Shown piece after piece: positions 23,749-34,548 of a stretch of 64,000 nucleotides of DNA; the stretch's first letter is position 1, and each line of letters opens with the position of its first letter. A program made the position numbers and the translations under genes. Below the pieces are notes generated by a model. That model did not search any database, had not been told where the DNA came from, and was given only the letters and a program-made list of their open reading frames with translations. This DNA is from Micractinium sp. NFX-FRZ (lineage: Eukaryota > Chlorophyta > Trebouxiophyceae > Chlorellales > Chlorellaceae). Location: NCBI GenBank assembly GCA_029339195.1, contig JAPTJF010000056.1:154758-218757 (forward strand). The letters run 5' to 3'.

Positions 23749-26072
23749 ATGCAGCGGGCCAAGGCGCTGGAGCGCCTGCGGCAGCTGGGCTCTCGCAGCC
23801 TGGCGCAGCGCGGAATGGCCGCTGCGGCTCAGCCCGCGCCGGTGGACGATGGCATGATCGAGGTCACGGTGGACGGGCAGCCTGTGCGCGTGCCTAAGGG
23901 CTCGAACGTGCTGCAGGCCTGCGATGCCGCTGGCAAGGACATCCCTAGGTGAGGCTCCCGGTGGGATGCTCTCGACGCTCACAGGATGCAAACGTTGTCG
24001 ATCGCCCCGCGTGTGGGGTCCGCAGCCCGAGGGTTTGCGGGGGGCGGGTCTCCGACCTGCAGCGAGTGGCACCTGGCCGGCTTGCGCTCCCTCATCAAGC
24101 CCCTATACAACCGCAGGTTCTGCTACCACCAGCGGCTGTCCATTGCGGGCAACTGCAGAATGTGCTTGGTGGAGGTGCGCCGCCCGCCCCGTGCCGCTGG
24201 CGCTCGTGCGCGTGTCCAGCCCTAGCAGCAGCAGTAGAGCGGGGCGTCAGTGCTGGTCTAATGCTAATGGGGCAGCAGCAAGCTTGTAGGACAGCCAAAG
24301 TAGCATGCGGGCTCCCACCCGCCGCTCTCTCTAGACGCCCTGCTGCCTGCCTGCTGCCGCGCGCTTCGCCCCCTGCCGCGCCCCCCATCCACCCGCCCGC
24401 CTCGGCCGCCCACTCGCCTCGCCTACACCGCCCGCCTGCCTGCCACAGGTGGAGAAGAGCCCCAAGCCGGTGGCCTCCTGTGCCATGCCTGCCGGGCCTG
24501 GCATGAACATCAAGACGGACACGCCCCTGGTGAAGAAGGCTCGCGAGGGTGTGATGGAGTTCCTGCTGATCAACCACCCGCTGGACTGCCCCATCTGCGA
24601 CCAGGGAGGCGAGTGCGACCTGCAGGACCAGGTGCGGGGCGCAGGGAATGAGAGGGTGGGGGGCGGGGCGGGGAAAGCTGGGTGCAGGGGATGATGGGAG
24701 GGTGGGAGGAGAGCGGGTTGTGTGGGTGGCAGGGCAGGGGGGAAACATGCAGTTGCGAGGGCAGGAGCTGGCACGATAATGGGCGGGCAGCTGCAGGCGG
24801 GGTGGGCAGGGCGCGTGGCAGTAGGTTGGTGCCACAGCTCCGTGCGGGCCCCCCCTGCTGGTACTCTGTAGCAGCACACCGGGCCTTATGCCGGCTGGCT
24901 GCGCTCTTGACTGTTCCGTGCTGGTGGGTTGCTGACATGTCAGCACCTGCCACTTCACTAACTAAACTATTTTCTTCGCTGTAATGACATGCTCCCTGCT
25001 TGCAGTCCATGATCTTTGGCTCCGACCGCGGGCGCTTCACGGAGGTCAAGCGCGCGGTGGCGGACAAGAACCTGGGGCCCCTGGTGCGCGCTGCGCTGCG
25101 CTATGCTATGCTGTGCTGAGCTGTACTGTGCTGTGCTGTGCTGTCTTGCACTGCACTGCACTTGGGTGGCGGACAAGAACCTGGGGCCCCTGGTGCGTGC
25201 TGCGCTGCGCTGTGCTGTGCTGTGCGTACGGTGTTTGACACAAATGCTGGTCTGTGGCACATAGCATTGGCCAGCGTCAATGTGCAGAGAGGAGGCAGGA
25301 AGAGTGTGGGAGCGATGTTGCTCAAGGCAGTGCAACTGGCCGCTTCCTTCAGTGCCCCTCCTGCCCATCATTGATCCATCACCCAACATTTTGTGTGCGT
25401 GCCCTGGCGCAGGTGAAGACGGTGATGACGCGCTGCATCCACTGCACCCGCTGCATCCGTTTTGCTAAGGAGATTGCGGGGACGGACGACCTGGGCATCA
25501 CGGGGCGCGGGCGCGACGCCGAGGTCGGCACCTACGTGGAGAAGGTGAGACCCGAGCAGTGTGTGAGCACACGCGTGTGGATCTTGTGGCGCACCGGCAT
25601 GCTGGCAGCATGCCCGTGGTGCGGGCGGCTTGGCGCCTGCTTGCTCCCAGCCTCGCTCACATTTACACTCCTCCCCTTGTGCCCTCGCGGCACTCGCGGC
25701 AAGCTTCACCATGTCAACTCCCCCCCTCCTGGCGCACCTGGGCAGCCGCCGACTGCCGAGCTGGGCGGCAGCATGACTAACCAAGTTCCGCCGTGACAGG
25801 TGTTGCATATGTCGCCTTGAGTCCTCCGCTTTCCTATCTTCCTGCTTGCAGCTGATGACCAGCGAGCTGAGCGGCAACGTGATCGACCTGTGCCCCGTGG
25901 GCGCCCTCACCGCCAAGCCCTCCGCCTTCACCTACCGCAACTGGGAGCTCAAGACCACGGAAAGCGTGGACACGAGCGACGCGCTGGGCGCCAACATCCG
26001 GGTGGACAGCCGCGGCGTGGAGGTGGGTGGGCCTGCCTGCCTGGCTGCTGGCTGCTGGCTGGCTTGCCGGCC

Positions 26073-26103
<31 letters not shown>

Positions 26104-26113
26104 TTGCTTGCTT

Positions 26114-26152
<39 letters not shown>

Positions 26153-29100
26153 TGCCTGCTTGCCTGTGCACCCTGGGGAGGTGTCTGGACGGGGGGAGTC
26201 GGGGGGGGTGCGCACTGCGTGTGTGCCGAGGAGGGGCTGGGGGGTTCAACATCAGAATGGGGAAGCCGGGGTGGAGGTGTGGAAGGGCGGGGCAAGCGGG
26301 GGCATGGCTGGCCCCTTGGATCACGTGAGTGCACCCCTGCCACTAAGCTGCTTTCTAAGTCGTCGGATTGCCTTGAGCCTTGTGCTGGTGCACCCCCACA
26401 CCCTCTGCCCCCTCTGCGCTCATCCTGTTCATGTTCACCCTGACTAAATGAACAGGTCATCCGCGTGGTGCCCCGCCTGAACGAGGAGGTGAACCAGGAG
26501 TGGATCAGCGACAAGGCCCGCTTCCAGTACGACGCCCTGCGCTACCAGCGCCTCAACGTGCCCTACGTGCGCGGCGAGAAGGTAGGCGAGAGGGTTGCCA
26601 TTAGGGAGGGCACGTTTGGTTGGTAGCTGGGGCGCGCGCGCTGTGCACTACCGATGCAATGTGCCGCTTGTGTGTGGAGAAGGCGGGTGGGTGGGAGCGA
26701 GGGTGCTGGGGGGCAACAGGATGACTAGGGGCCCAGCCAGAGCTGCGTCTCCCTCTCCGCCTGCCCGTCTGTCAACCTGTTGTCATGCTGCGCATTTTGT
26801 GCTTCAAATGCGAATGGGGTCGGTGAATGCGTGCAAACAACAGAACATCTAAGAGTCTGAACCCGCTTGGGACGACAACCTAGACCGATGAGACCCCGCC
26901 CCTGCCCCTCTTGAGCCTTTGCCTGCGCCCTACTGCCACGCTACTCGCTGCACCGCCTTGCTCTCTGCACTGCCTTGCTCTCTGCCGTGCTGCCTACACC
27001 AACGCGCGTGGTTGGTCGGTGATTGCGTGCAAACAACAGAACATCTAAGAGTCCGAACCCGCTTGGGACGACAACCAAGACCGATGAGACCCTCCCACCC
27101 CTGCCCCTCCACGCACAACTGCATTGCACCCGCCCGCCCGCCTGCCTGCACCGTGCTACTCTGCTCTCTCGTGCCTTCATCCTCTGCTGCACTGCCTGGC
27201 CTCACCCAGCACTGCACCTCACACACATGTGGCCGGTCGGTGATTGCGTGCAAATACAGAACATCTAAGCCTGAACCGGCTTGGGATGACAATCAGACCT
27301 CTTGAGACCGCCCTCAGGGCAGCCCTGCCCTCCCACCCCATCCCTGTTTGCATAGTGCCCGCACCGCCGGCCTGCTTGCCCGCATCCTCTGCTCTTTCCT
27401 TTCCGGCTCGACTACCGGTGGCTGTCGCTGCCTGTGCACCGCACGTCAGCGCACGTCAGCGCTGCACCGCAAAACCGTGAGCAACCGCCTGCCCCCTTCC
27501 CTCATGCCCAGCCGCCCCTCGCTGCTCCCCCCACGCCCGCCCCCCTCAATCCGCAGGGCCTGCAGCAGGCCACGTGGCCCGAGGCGCTGGCCGCCGTGGC
27601 GCGCGCCGCCTCCAAGGTGCAGGGCAACGAGATGCGCGCTGTGGCGGGCAAGCTGGCGGATGCCGAGTCCATGGTGCTGGCCAAGGACCTGATGAACCGC
27701 CTGGGCTGCGGCGACCTGCGGGTGAGCGACATGGCAGCACTTGGCACCCACTGGGGGTGGTGGTGGTGGTGGTTTGGTGAATGGGGTTGGGCGCTGGTAA
27801 AGGACCTCTGCTGAGCCGCCTGGGCTGGGGCGACCTGCTGGTGAGTGAGCGCACAGTGGCAGGTGGCACCCAAATGGGGGGTGTTTGCTGAGTGGGGTTG
27901 TCTGCTGCCCCCCCAACAAGGCCCTGGGCTGCGGCGACATGCGGGTGAGTGAGCGCACAGATGGAGTTGGTTTCCAGAGGGGTGTGGATGGTGTGCTGAG
28001 TGGGGTTGGGAGTTGGCCGGGGACCTCTGTTGGACCGCCTGGGCTGCGGCGACCTGCGGGTGAGCGTGGGAGGCTGCTGCTGCTTGAGAGGTTCTGCGGG
28101 GGCCAGCAGGGGGCTGCTTGGCTCGTCACTGCACTGAGCGCCTCCCTCTGCCTCTTCTGCCCTACCAGCGCACCTCCAAGAGCGCTCCCCTTGGCACACG
28201 TCACCTCCCTTGCCTCTCCAGCCTAACATCTCCCCCCGACTGCTCTCCCCCTGACCTTACCTCTTCTGCCAACCTTCTTGGGTCGCTCCCCCGCCCCCCT
28301 GCAGAGCGAGGCCGGGTTTGCCGACATGGAGGCCGACTCCCGCTCCGCCTACCTGTTCAACTCAACCATTGCGGGCGTCGACCAGGCGGACGCCATCCTG
28401 CTGGTAAGCGGCCTGCCCTGGGAAGCGCCCCTGCTTTTGCGTCCCTTGCATGCCAAGCACCCCAGCCCACACACCTGGGGGTGTGCAGGGTGTTGTGGGC
28501 CTCCAGCACCGATGGGTGTGGGGCAGCCGAGCGGCAGCAAGGCGGTGCGTCTTTCTCTGCTGTTCGCCTGCCCGTCTTCGCCCATCCCACCCACTGTGTC
28601 CACCAAAGTTGGCGGCCACCCGTGCATGTGGAGAGCCCGTGCCGAGCGCTCCGTGTCATCACACAGCCGTCCCCTCTGCCCGACTGCTGGCACTGTTGCC
28701 CCGCTCTGCAGGTGGGCTGCAACCCGCGCATCGAGGCGCCCGTGCTGAACGCCCGCCTGCGCGCCGCCAACCTGTCTGGCGTGCCCGTGGCGGCGGTGGG
28801 CGCGGCCGCCGACCTGACCTACCCTGTGGAGTCGCTGGGGGAGGGGGCCGACGCCCTGGACAAGCTGGCAAAGGGGTGAGCCGGCAGGAGGGAAGGGCAG
28901 TTGCTTGTTCCCTGCTTCGCTCGTGTTGAGCTCTTGTTGACGGGCCTGCCATGTCATGACTGAACAAGTTTGCATGAAGCGCCTGAGGGGCACTACATGC
29001 AGCCCCCGCTTGCGCCTGCCTAACCCTGTTCCCCCTCCCGTGTGTTGCCGTGTGTTTCTGTTTCTCCCCCAAGCAGCGACTTCCTGAAGCGCCTGAAGGG

Positions 29101-31035
29101 CGCGCAGCGGCCCATGGTGATTGTGGGCGCGGGCGTGCTGCAGCGCGCCGACCGCGACGCCGTCATGTCGAAGGTGGGTGGGCGAGATGCGGGGAGGGAG
29201 GGGAGGGAGGCGTGAGGAGCGCTTGGCGAGGGCTGGGCAGGCAGGGAGGCGGCGTGCCGACCGGAATGCCGCGGTGCACAAGTTGGGTGGGAGCGTTGGG
29301 CCATGGCAGGGCAGGTGGGCAGCGTCATGCCCTGCTTGCCTTGCCCTGCTTTCGCCGTTCCTTGTCACCGCCTGTCCCCCCCCCTTTGCTGAGTGCATCA
29401 GTCTTCTTCAGTAGGGTGACATTGTGTGTTTAACATGCCCTTGTCCTCTGCGCAGGTGGCCAAGCTTGTTGAGAAGGCTGAGGTGGTGCGCGAGGGGTGG
29501 AACGGCTTCAACGTGCTGCACGACTCAGCCTCACGCGTGGCAGCGCTGGACGTCGGCTTCCTGCCCTCTGCACGCGCCCGCGCCAGCAGCGGTGCGTGCA
29601 CTGCACACATGTGCAGCTGCCAGCCTCCGCTGCGCGCTTGTTTGCGGCGTAGGCCGCTCCTGATGGCCTGCCACCCAATGCCCCGCCTGTGCCCACGGCC
29701 GCAGCAGTGTGCGCCCACAGCTGGCAGCTGGCGACGGCCCTGGCTTGCTGCCAGCCGCGTGCTGGTGCTGCTTGCAGTGCCCCTGCTGCTGCTGCTGCGT
29801 TTGCACACATGCTGTGCGCCACCCACTACTGCCCGGCCTCGCGCCCGACTGCCCCGCCCTCCTCCTTTGTTTGTTCCCTGCCACAGCCGCCCCCAAGTTT
29901 GTGCACCTGCTGTGCGCCTCTCACTGCCCGGCCGCGCCACGCACCTGACAGCTTCTTCCCTCCGTCCATTTCCCTGCTGCAGCCGCCCCCAAGTTTGTAT
30001 ACCTGCTGGGCGCAGACGACTACAGCGAGGCCGATGTGCCGGCGGGCGCCTTTGTGGTCTACCAGGTGTGGCCGTGGTGGGCATGCTGGCAGAGACGTGG
30101 TTGCGCTGGAGGGGTGTGCATACTACTGAATGGCTCTTGGCTCGTAGAGTCCCACTGACGTCCCACTGACGTCCCACTTGAGCTGCACCCCTTGCCCTCC
30201 CCCTTTGCCCCCTGCACTGCCTTCCCGGCCCGCCCCCCCGGTACCGTCAAAACCCCTTACGCTCCGCCCCCCTCACCCCCTTTGCCCCGCCTCTCCGCCC
30301 GCTCCGCCGCAGGGCCACCACGGCGACAAGGGCGCCGCGCGCGCCGACGTCGTGCTGCCCTCCACCGCCTACACGGAGAAGTACGCCACCTATGTCAACA
30401 CCGAGGGCCGCCCGCAGACCACCAAGGTGGGTAGCTCACATTGCCGACACAGGTGCCTGCCTGCTGTGCCTGCATGGGGGCCAACATTGCCGGCACGGGT
30501 GCAGGCCTGCTGTGCGCGGCCTGCTTGCTGTGGGCCTGGGACAGGCACGAGCAGCGTCTAGCAAGGTGTGCGCCTTATGGCTCCCTCCCGAAGCGCACGC
30601 CTCCCAACTCTTCTCGTGACCTGGCACATGACCCCTGCCGCACCCCCCCGCCCTCTGCAGACCGCGGTGGCCAGCCTGGGCGACGCCCGCGACGACTGGA
30701 AGGTGGTGCGCGCCCTCAGCGAGGTGCTGGGCGCCCCGCTGCCCTACAACAGCATGGAGGACGTGCGGCGGCGGCTGGCCGACGTGGCGCCCCACCTGGC
30801 GCGCCGCGACGCCATCGAGCAGCCCCTCTGGCTGGCGGGCGAGGTGTGGAAGGCTGTGGGTGGCGGCGCCGACAAGAAGGCGGCGGCGGCGGCGGGTGCC
30901 GGCCCCCTGGCCACCGGTGTGGCCAACTTCTATCAGACGGACGCCATCTCCCGGGCCTCCAAGGTCATGGCCAAGTGCGTGCGCGCGCGGCAGAGCCCTG
31001 TCCCCGGCCTGCACGCCGCCTCTGTGGGCAACTGA
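23749..31035 (+). CDS. NDUFS1: NADH:ubiquinone oxidoreductase 75 kDa subunit (complex I, NDUFS1)
   Basis: Fifteen exons: 23749-23948, 24117-24174, 24449-24631, 25006-25083, 25413-25544, 25852-26022, 26456-26581, 27557-27721, 28305-28403, 28712-28875, 29077-29173, 29456-29591, 29983-30065, 30313-30426, 30661-31035. The product is 726 aa, matching the human protein (727). An N-terminal presequence is followed by the [2Fe-2S] cysteines C69, C80, C83 and C97 (FCYH, NCRMC, SCAMP). Next come the His/Cys set of the N3 cluster ([15 protein letters not shown]), the N4 cluster (CIHCTRC and CPVGAL), and the molybdopterin-oxidoreductase-like fold without a cofactor. The subunit carries electrons through the peripheral arm of mitochondrial complex I. 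All junctions keep phase. Five introns carry copies of adjacent exon edges or other local repeats. A TGTAA near 31306 is a candidate polyadenylation signal. Confidence 0.97.
25165..25217 (+). repeat. Copy of exon 4 end and its donor in NDUFS1 intron 4
   Basis: The segment around the true donor (25056-25108), GTGGCGGACAAGAACCTGGG and onward through CCCCTG/GTGCG, recurs about 109 bases downstream with few changes. It gives a decoy donor at 25193. Between and after the two copies lie short CTGTG-type repeats. Confidence 0.9.
26035..26165 (+). repeat. CTGG-type tetranucleotide repeat in NDUFS1 intron 6
   Basis: Directly after the exon 6 donor, the plus strand is a long run of GGCT/TGCT units with a few interruptions. 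It is a simple microsatellite and does not disturb the splice sites. Confidence 0.95.
26818..27310 (+). repeat. Three tandem units of about 200 bp in NDUFS1 intron 7
   Basis: Units begin near 26818, 27014 and 27235, each with GGTCGGTGAWTGCGTGCAAA, then CAGAACATCTAAG, then a conserved core including CCGCTTGGGACGACAA in the first two. The third unit is more diverged. Between the cores are less conserved pyrimidine-rich segments. This accounts for most of the intron, the longest in the gene. Confidence 0.88.
27691..28065 (+). repeat. Four copies of an exon 8 end/donor module in NDUFS1
   Basis: True exon 8 ends at 27721 with AAGGACCTGATGAACCGCCT, then GGGCTGCGGCGACCTGCGG/GTGAGC. Intron 8 contains three further versions with GT donors at 27841, 27945 and 28060. 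All read close to GGGCTG(C/G)GGCGACCTG followed by GTGAG. Spacings are 119, 104 and 115 bases. Confidence 0.92.
28974..29006 (+). repeat. Copy of exon 11 start in NDUFS1 intron 10
   Basis: TGCATGAAGCGCCTGAGGGG here resembles the true exon 11 start TTCCTGAAGCGCCTGAAGGG at 29081. The two lie about 110 bases apart. The copy is not preceded by a good acceptor. Confidence 0.7.
29769..30010 (+). repeat. Two copies of exon 13 acceptor and start in NDUFS1 intron 12
   Basis: The true acceptor is at 29982 (CTGCTGCAG/CCGCCCCCAAGTTTG). A near-perfect copy with its own CACAG acceptor ends at 29886, 96 bases upstream, and continues GTGCACCTGCTGTGCGCC. A more decayed copy lies near 29790-29820. Using the first decoy would run into a stop at about 29946-29948. 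Confidence 0.88.
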
Positions 31036-31517
31036 GCGGTCGCTTGGGTGCCTGGCGCCAGCGGGCGCGCGGGGCTGGGCGGGTCATCAAGGCGCCAGCC
31101 TGGGGCTGAGCCCTACCTCTCTGCATCGCCCCGCCCCGACCTCCTGGCCTGTCTCATCTTACCTTGCTGCTGTTGTTGTCCGTTCTTGCTTCTTACTGCA
31201 CCACCTGTTTGCCCTCCTCCCCCCGTGGGCCCTTGCTACACTCCCCGCCAACGTTGCCCACCCGTCACGGTGGCCTGAGGCCGCCTGGGTGCAACCTCCT
31301 CTGGCTGTAACTAGACTGTATGCCCAGAGTTGCTCAGGGGAGGCAGCGGTGTGGGAGGCAGGGGGGCACGACGGGATGGGGTAGGATGGGCCCAACGCCA
31401 GCGGCGGCGTGATCCGCTGCGGCGCCGCACCGTCACAGCACACAGCATGCGAGCCTCCAGCCGAGGCCATTTGCGGACGCTGCCTGCCGTGTCTGCTTCT
31501 GCGAAACCTTTGTCACC
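31036..31517. other. Intergenic region after NDUFS1
   Basis: This is the 3' untranslated region of the complex I gene, with GGCTGTAACTAG near 31303 as a probable polyadenylation signal, followed by the promoter of the acidic-protein gene. No coding exon is seen. Confidence 0.45.
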
Positions 31518-33610
31518 ATGGCGAGAGCGCCAACCATTCTCGTGGTCCTGCTGCTTGCGGCAGCTGCCCGCTGCCGGCCGCTGGTGAGCCTGTCGCCGTG
31601 TTTGTGTTCATTCTTGTCCACAGAGTGACAACAAGAGTCCGGTTGGGAGCGCCAGCTTTCAAACAACAACGGCTTTGCCCTGCGAATCTCGGCGCATCTT
31701 CCTGAGTACCGGACTTCTTTGCCCTGCCCACCTCCCTTTCGCAGCTGGAGAGCACCGCAGTGAGCGGCGACGGGCAGCTGAACTCCGCAGCGGCCACCCA
31801 GGGCGCCGCCGGCGCCGCCGGCGACAATGCTTGGTGGACCGATGAGGATGATACTCCCAGCACCGCCACCGCCACCGATGCCGGTGTTGCTGGTGACGGT
31901 CAGGCTGCTGGTGCTGCAGTTCTGAACCTACAGGCGCAGCTGGACGCTATGGATGCGGAGGCAGCAAATGCTGAGGAGGCGGCGGCGGCAGCCGGCTCTG
32001 CCGCACAGGGCACGCAGTATGCTGAACAGGCCGTTGCGGCTCAGGTGTGTGGGCTGGCAAGGGTGGGTGGGTGGCGAGAGACAAGCTGCCTGATGCGAGG
32101 TGGGTGTAGGTGGTTTTCTCCTGAACCGGTGTTACCCTGCCCAGGACCACCTGCCCACCACCTGCCAGTCAGGCCCCTCCACTCGCTGCCTGCACTGCTC
32201 CTGCCACACTGCCAGCATGCTGCCCACCCCGCTCCTGCCACACCGTGTGCCTCCCTTTCCTGTCCCTCGAACAGGGACAGCAGGAGCAGGAGCAGGGCGG
32301 CGGTGCCTCCAATGATGCCTCCTGGGACGCGGGTGCTGCTGTGCAGGGCAGTGTGGATGCAGCAGCCGCCGTGCAGCAGGAGGTCGACGATGCCGGCCTT
32401 GACAGCAGCAGCGACGCCACCGCTGCCACCGCCACCAGCGCCACTGTGTATGAGAGCGGTGGCAGCGCTGATGACCAGGGCAGCGATGATGGTGATAATG
32501 AGGAGGAAAAGGAGGCGGCAGAGGTGGCAAGCTGGGGGGCTGACGGCGGTGTCGACACCGGCGCGGGTGGTGCCTCCCACGGCAGCCAGGAGGGGATCAG
32601 TGAGCGCAGGCTGGTGGAGGGCGCGGCTGGCAGCGCAGACGGCATGCTGCAGCAGGCGGCGGGTGGCATCACCGGAGCGGAGGCAGAGTATGCTGAGGAC
32701 AAGCGGCAGCAGATGGCGGGCGGCGCTGCTGATGAGGACGACGACGAGTGGGAGAACGAGGTGGCCGGTGGCGAGGAGGGCGAGGAGGGCATGGGCGATG
32801 GCGGCAGCAGCGACCAGTTCTCTGCAGCCGCCGACGGCAGCGCGCAGCTTGCAGATGCTGCGGCCGCTGCTGACGGCGGCACCGGTGAGGGCGGGAAGGA
32901 GGAGTGGGAGGACGCGGACAGCAGCGCTGGCGAGGGGCTGGAGGGCGCCGGCAGCATCGGCCGGTACTCTGCTGGCGAGGTTGCCGGCGGCAGCGCCGAT
33001 GATGACGCTGACCAGTTTGTGACGGGCGCTGACGACGGCACCAGCGGCAGCGACGACGGCAGCGATGGCGGGTTGGAAGTGGATGACGACGGAGATGATG
33101 GCGACGATGATGCAGCGGGCGAGGATGGATCGGATGAGGAGTTTTTCGGTGCCGAGGGGGCGGCAGAGGACGAGCAGGAGCAGGGCGCGGGGGCGCAGGA
33201 GCAGGGTGGCTCTGAGGTGGGTTGGGCTGCACCGGGGCGGGGTGCGGGTGGGGCGGGCCCGGGGGCTGCGCGGCCATGTGCACGTGAGCCAGCTGGCCGG
33301 CCGGCTGTCAGTGCGGGATTCATGCAGCTGGAGGAGGGTTGCTGGCCGACGTGGCGCGCCATGGCTTGCTGTCTTCGTGCTCTGGCCCGGCGGTGGCATG
33401 CCTGGCCTGCACCCTGGCCTGCACCCCTGTGCCGACAGGCTCGGCGGTACAACTGCCAAGGGCTGCCTGCTTGCCCTGACCTGTACCCCTGCTGGCGCAT
33501 CCATCCGCTGGTTGCAGGATGTGTGGGGCAACGACGATGACAACACGGCTGAAGATCAGGGCAACGACGACTGGAACGAGGAGTGGGGCGAGGAGGAGGC
33601 CGGCAAGTAG
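31518..33610 (+). CDS. Secreted, extremely acidic low-complexity protein
   Basis: Four exons: 31518-31583, 31745-32044, 32275-33216, 33518-33610. All are phase 0, giving 466 aa. Exon 1 encodes a textbook signal peptide (MARAPTILVVLLLAAAARCR), so the protein enters the secretory path. The mature chain is dominated by Asp, Glu, Gly, Ala and Ser with almost no Lys or Arg, for example DDDGDDGDDDAAGEDGSDEE near the middle of the last third, and it ends in NDDDNTAEDQGNDDW and EEWGEEEAGK. There is no recognisable fold. Such polyanionic secreted proteins may bind calcium or sit in the wall, but that is inference. A TGTAAATATT about 140 bases after the stop is a likely polyadenylation signal. Large open frames on the opposite strand are mirror artefacts of the repeats. 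Confidence 0.72.
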
Positions 33611-34548
33611 AGCAGCGCCGTCTGCTGGTGGGACTGCTTTTGAAGGGCGGGCAGGCAGGCAGGCTGCCGCATGCCCCCTGTCCCCATCCACTGGCCATAT
33701 CTGCAGTACATATTCCACAATAGAAAGGCATGATGCTTGGGTGTGGAGTTGTAAATATTTGCTGTCCATTTTCCCCTCGGTGCCCGCCCATTTTTCCGCT
33801 GACCGCCTGGGCCTGGCTCTCCTGTAAGTACGCCCTTACTGGTATTAGTGAGTGAAGAAAGCAGTGGTGTGCTGCACTACGGCAGCTGCTGCTGCACTTC
33901 AGGTTGCCTCGTGGCTGCAGCACAGGAGGAGGGACCAAAGGGCAGGCTGGGTGGCAGCAGCAGCAAGGTGACCCTTCGTGGACTGCACAGCACGTCAGCC
34001 TCCAGCCGCATCTCCATGGCTGCAGCGATGGCTGAGGGGTGGCAGTTTGCATGGCTGCAGCGCGCAGGCTGTTTCTCTCTAGCATGCAACTGTTGACAGT
34101 TGACATCGGCGGGTGTGGACTTCACACTTCAGTGGGGAGGAAGGTGGGGCAACATTGTTGGAAGCCCGACCAGCCCTTCCAAGCTGGGTGTCCCCCTTCA
34201 ATTTCGCAACAAACACAAACACTGAGCTGTGCGTTCCAAGGGCAGCCAAGAGGCAGCCGGCCTCCTCCGCCAACCCGCCTACGACACTCCTTGAACCAGT
34301 CCTGTCCCTGTCGAGGAGTGGCGCGGTACAGGTGATGGACAGTGCGGCAGTTGAAGAAACAGCGCCCCTGACTACCTGTTTGGTTGCTCAGAAGGGTGCC
34401 CGGTGGGAGGCGGCGGTGGCGGTGGCGGCAGCGCCCCGCAGCGGCGCCACCTCCACCCCCTCCCCTACACCCACATGTTTTATTACTCTACCATTGCAGA
34501 GCCCAGGCGCTGCCTTGCCCTGGAGGCCAGCCAGCCGCTGAAGCCACC
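33611..34548. other. Intergenic region before the P450 gene
   Basis: This holds the 3' end of the acidic-protein gene (TGTAA at about 33749) and the upstream region of the P450. No exon with supporting splice sites or a recognisable protein was found. Confidence 0.4.

Noticed and set aside
26818..27310. tRNA or snoRNA genes in the 200-bp repeat units
   Set aside because: No cloverleaf arms or TTC-type loop and no clear C/D or H/ACA boxes could be found by eye.
32041..34106. Two very long minus-strand open frames (500-645 codons) opposite the acidic protein
   Set aside because: They are antisense shadows of Asp/Glu/Gly codons (GAT, GAG, GGC), which rarely form stops on the other strand. The plus strand has a signal peptide and four phase-matched exons.
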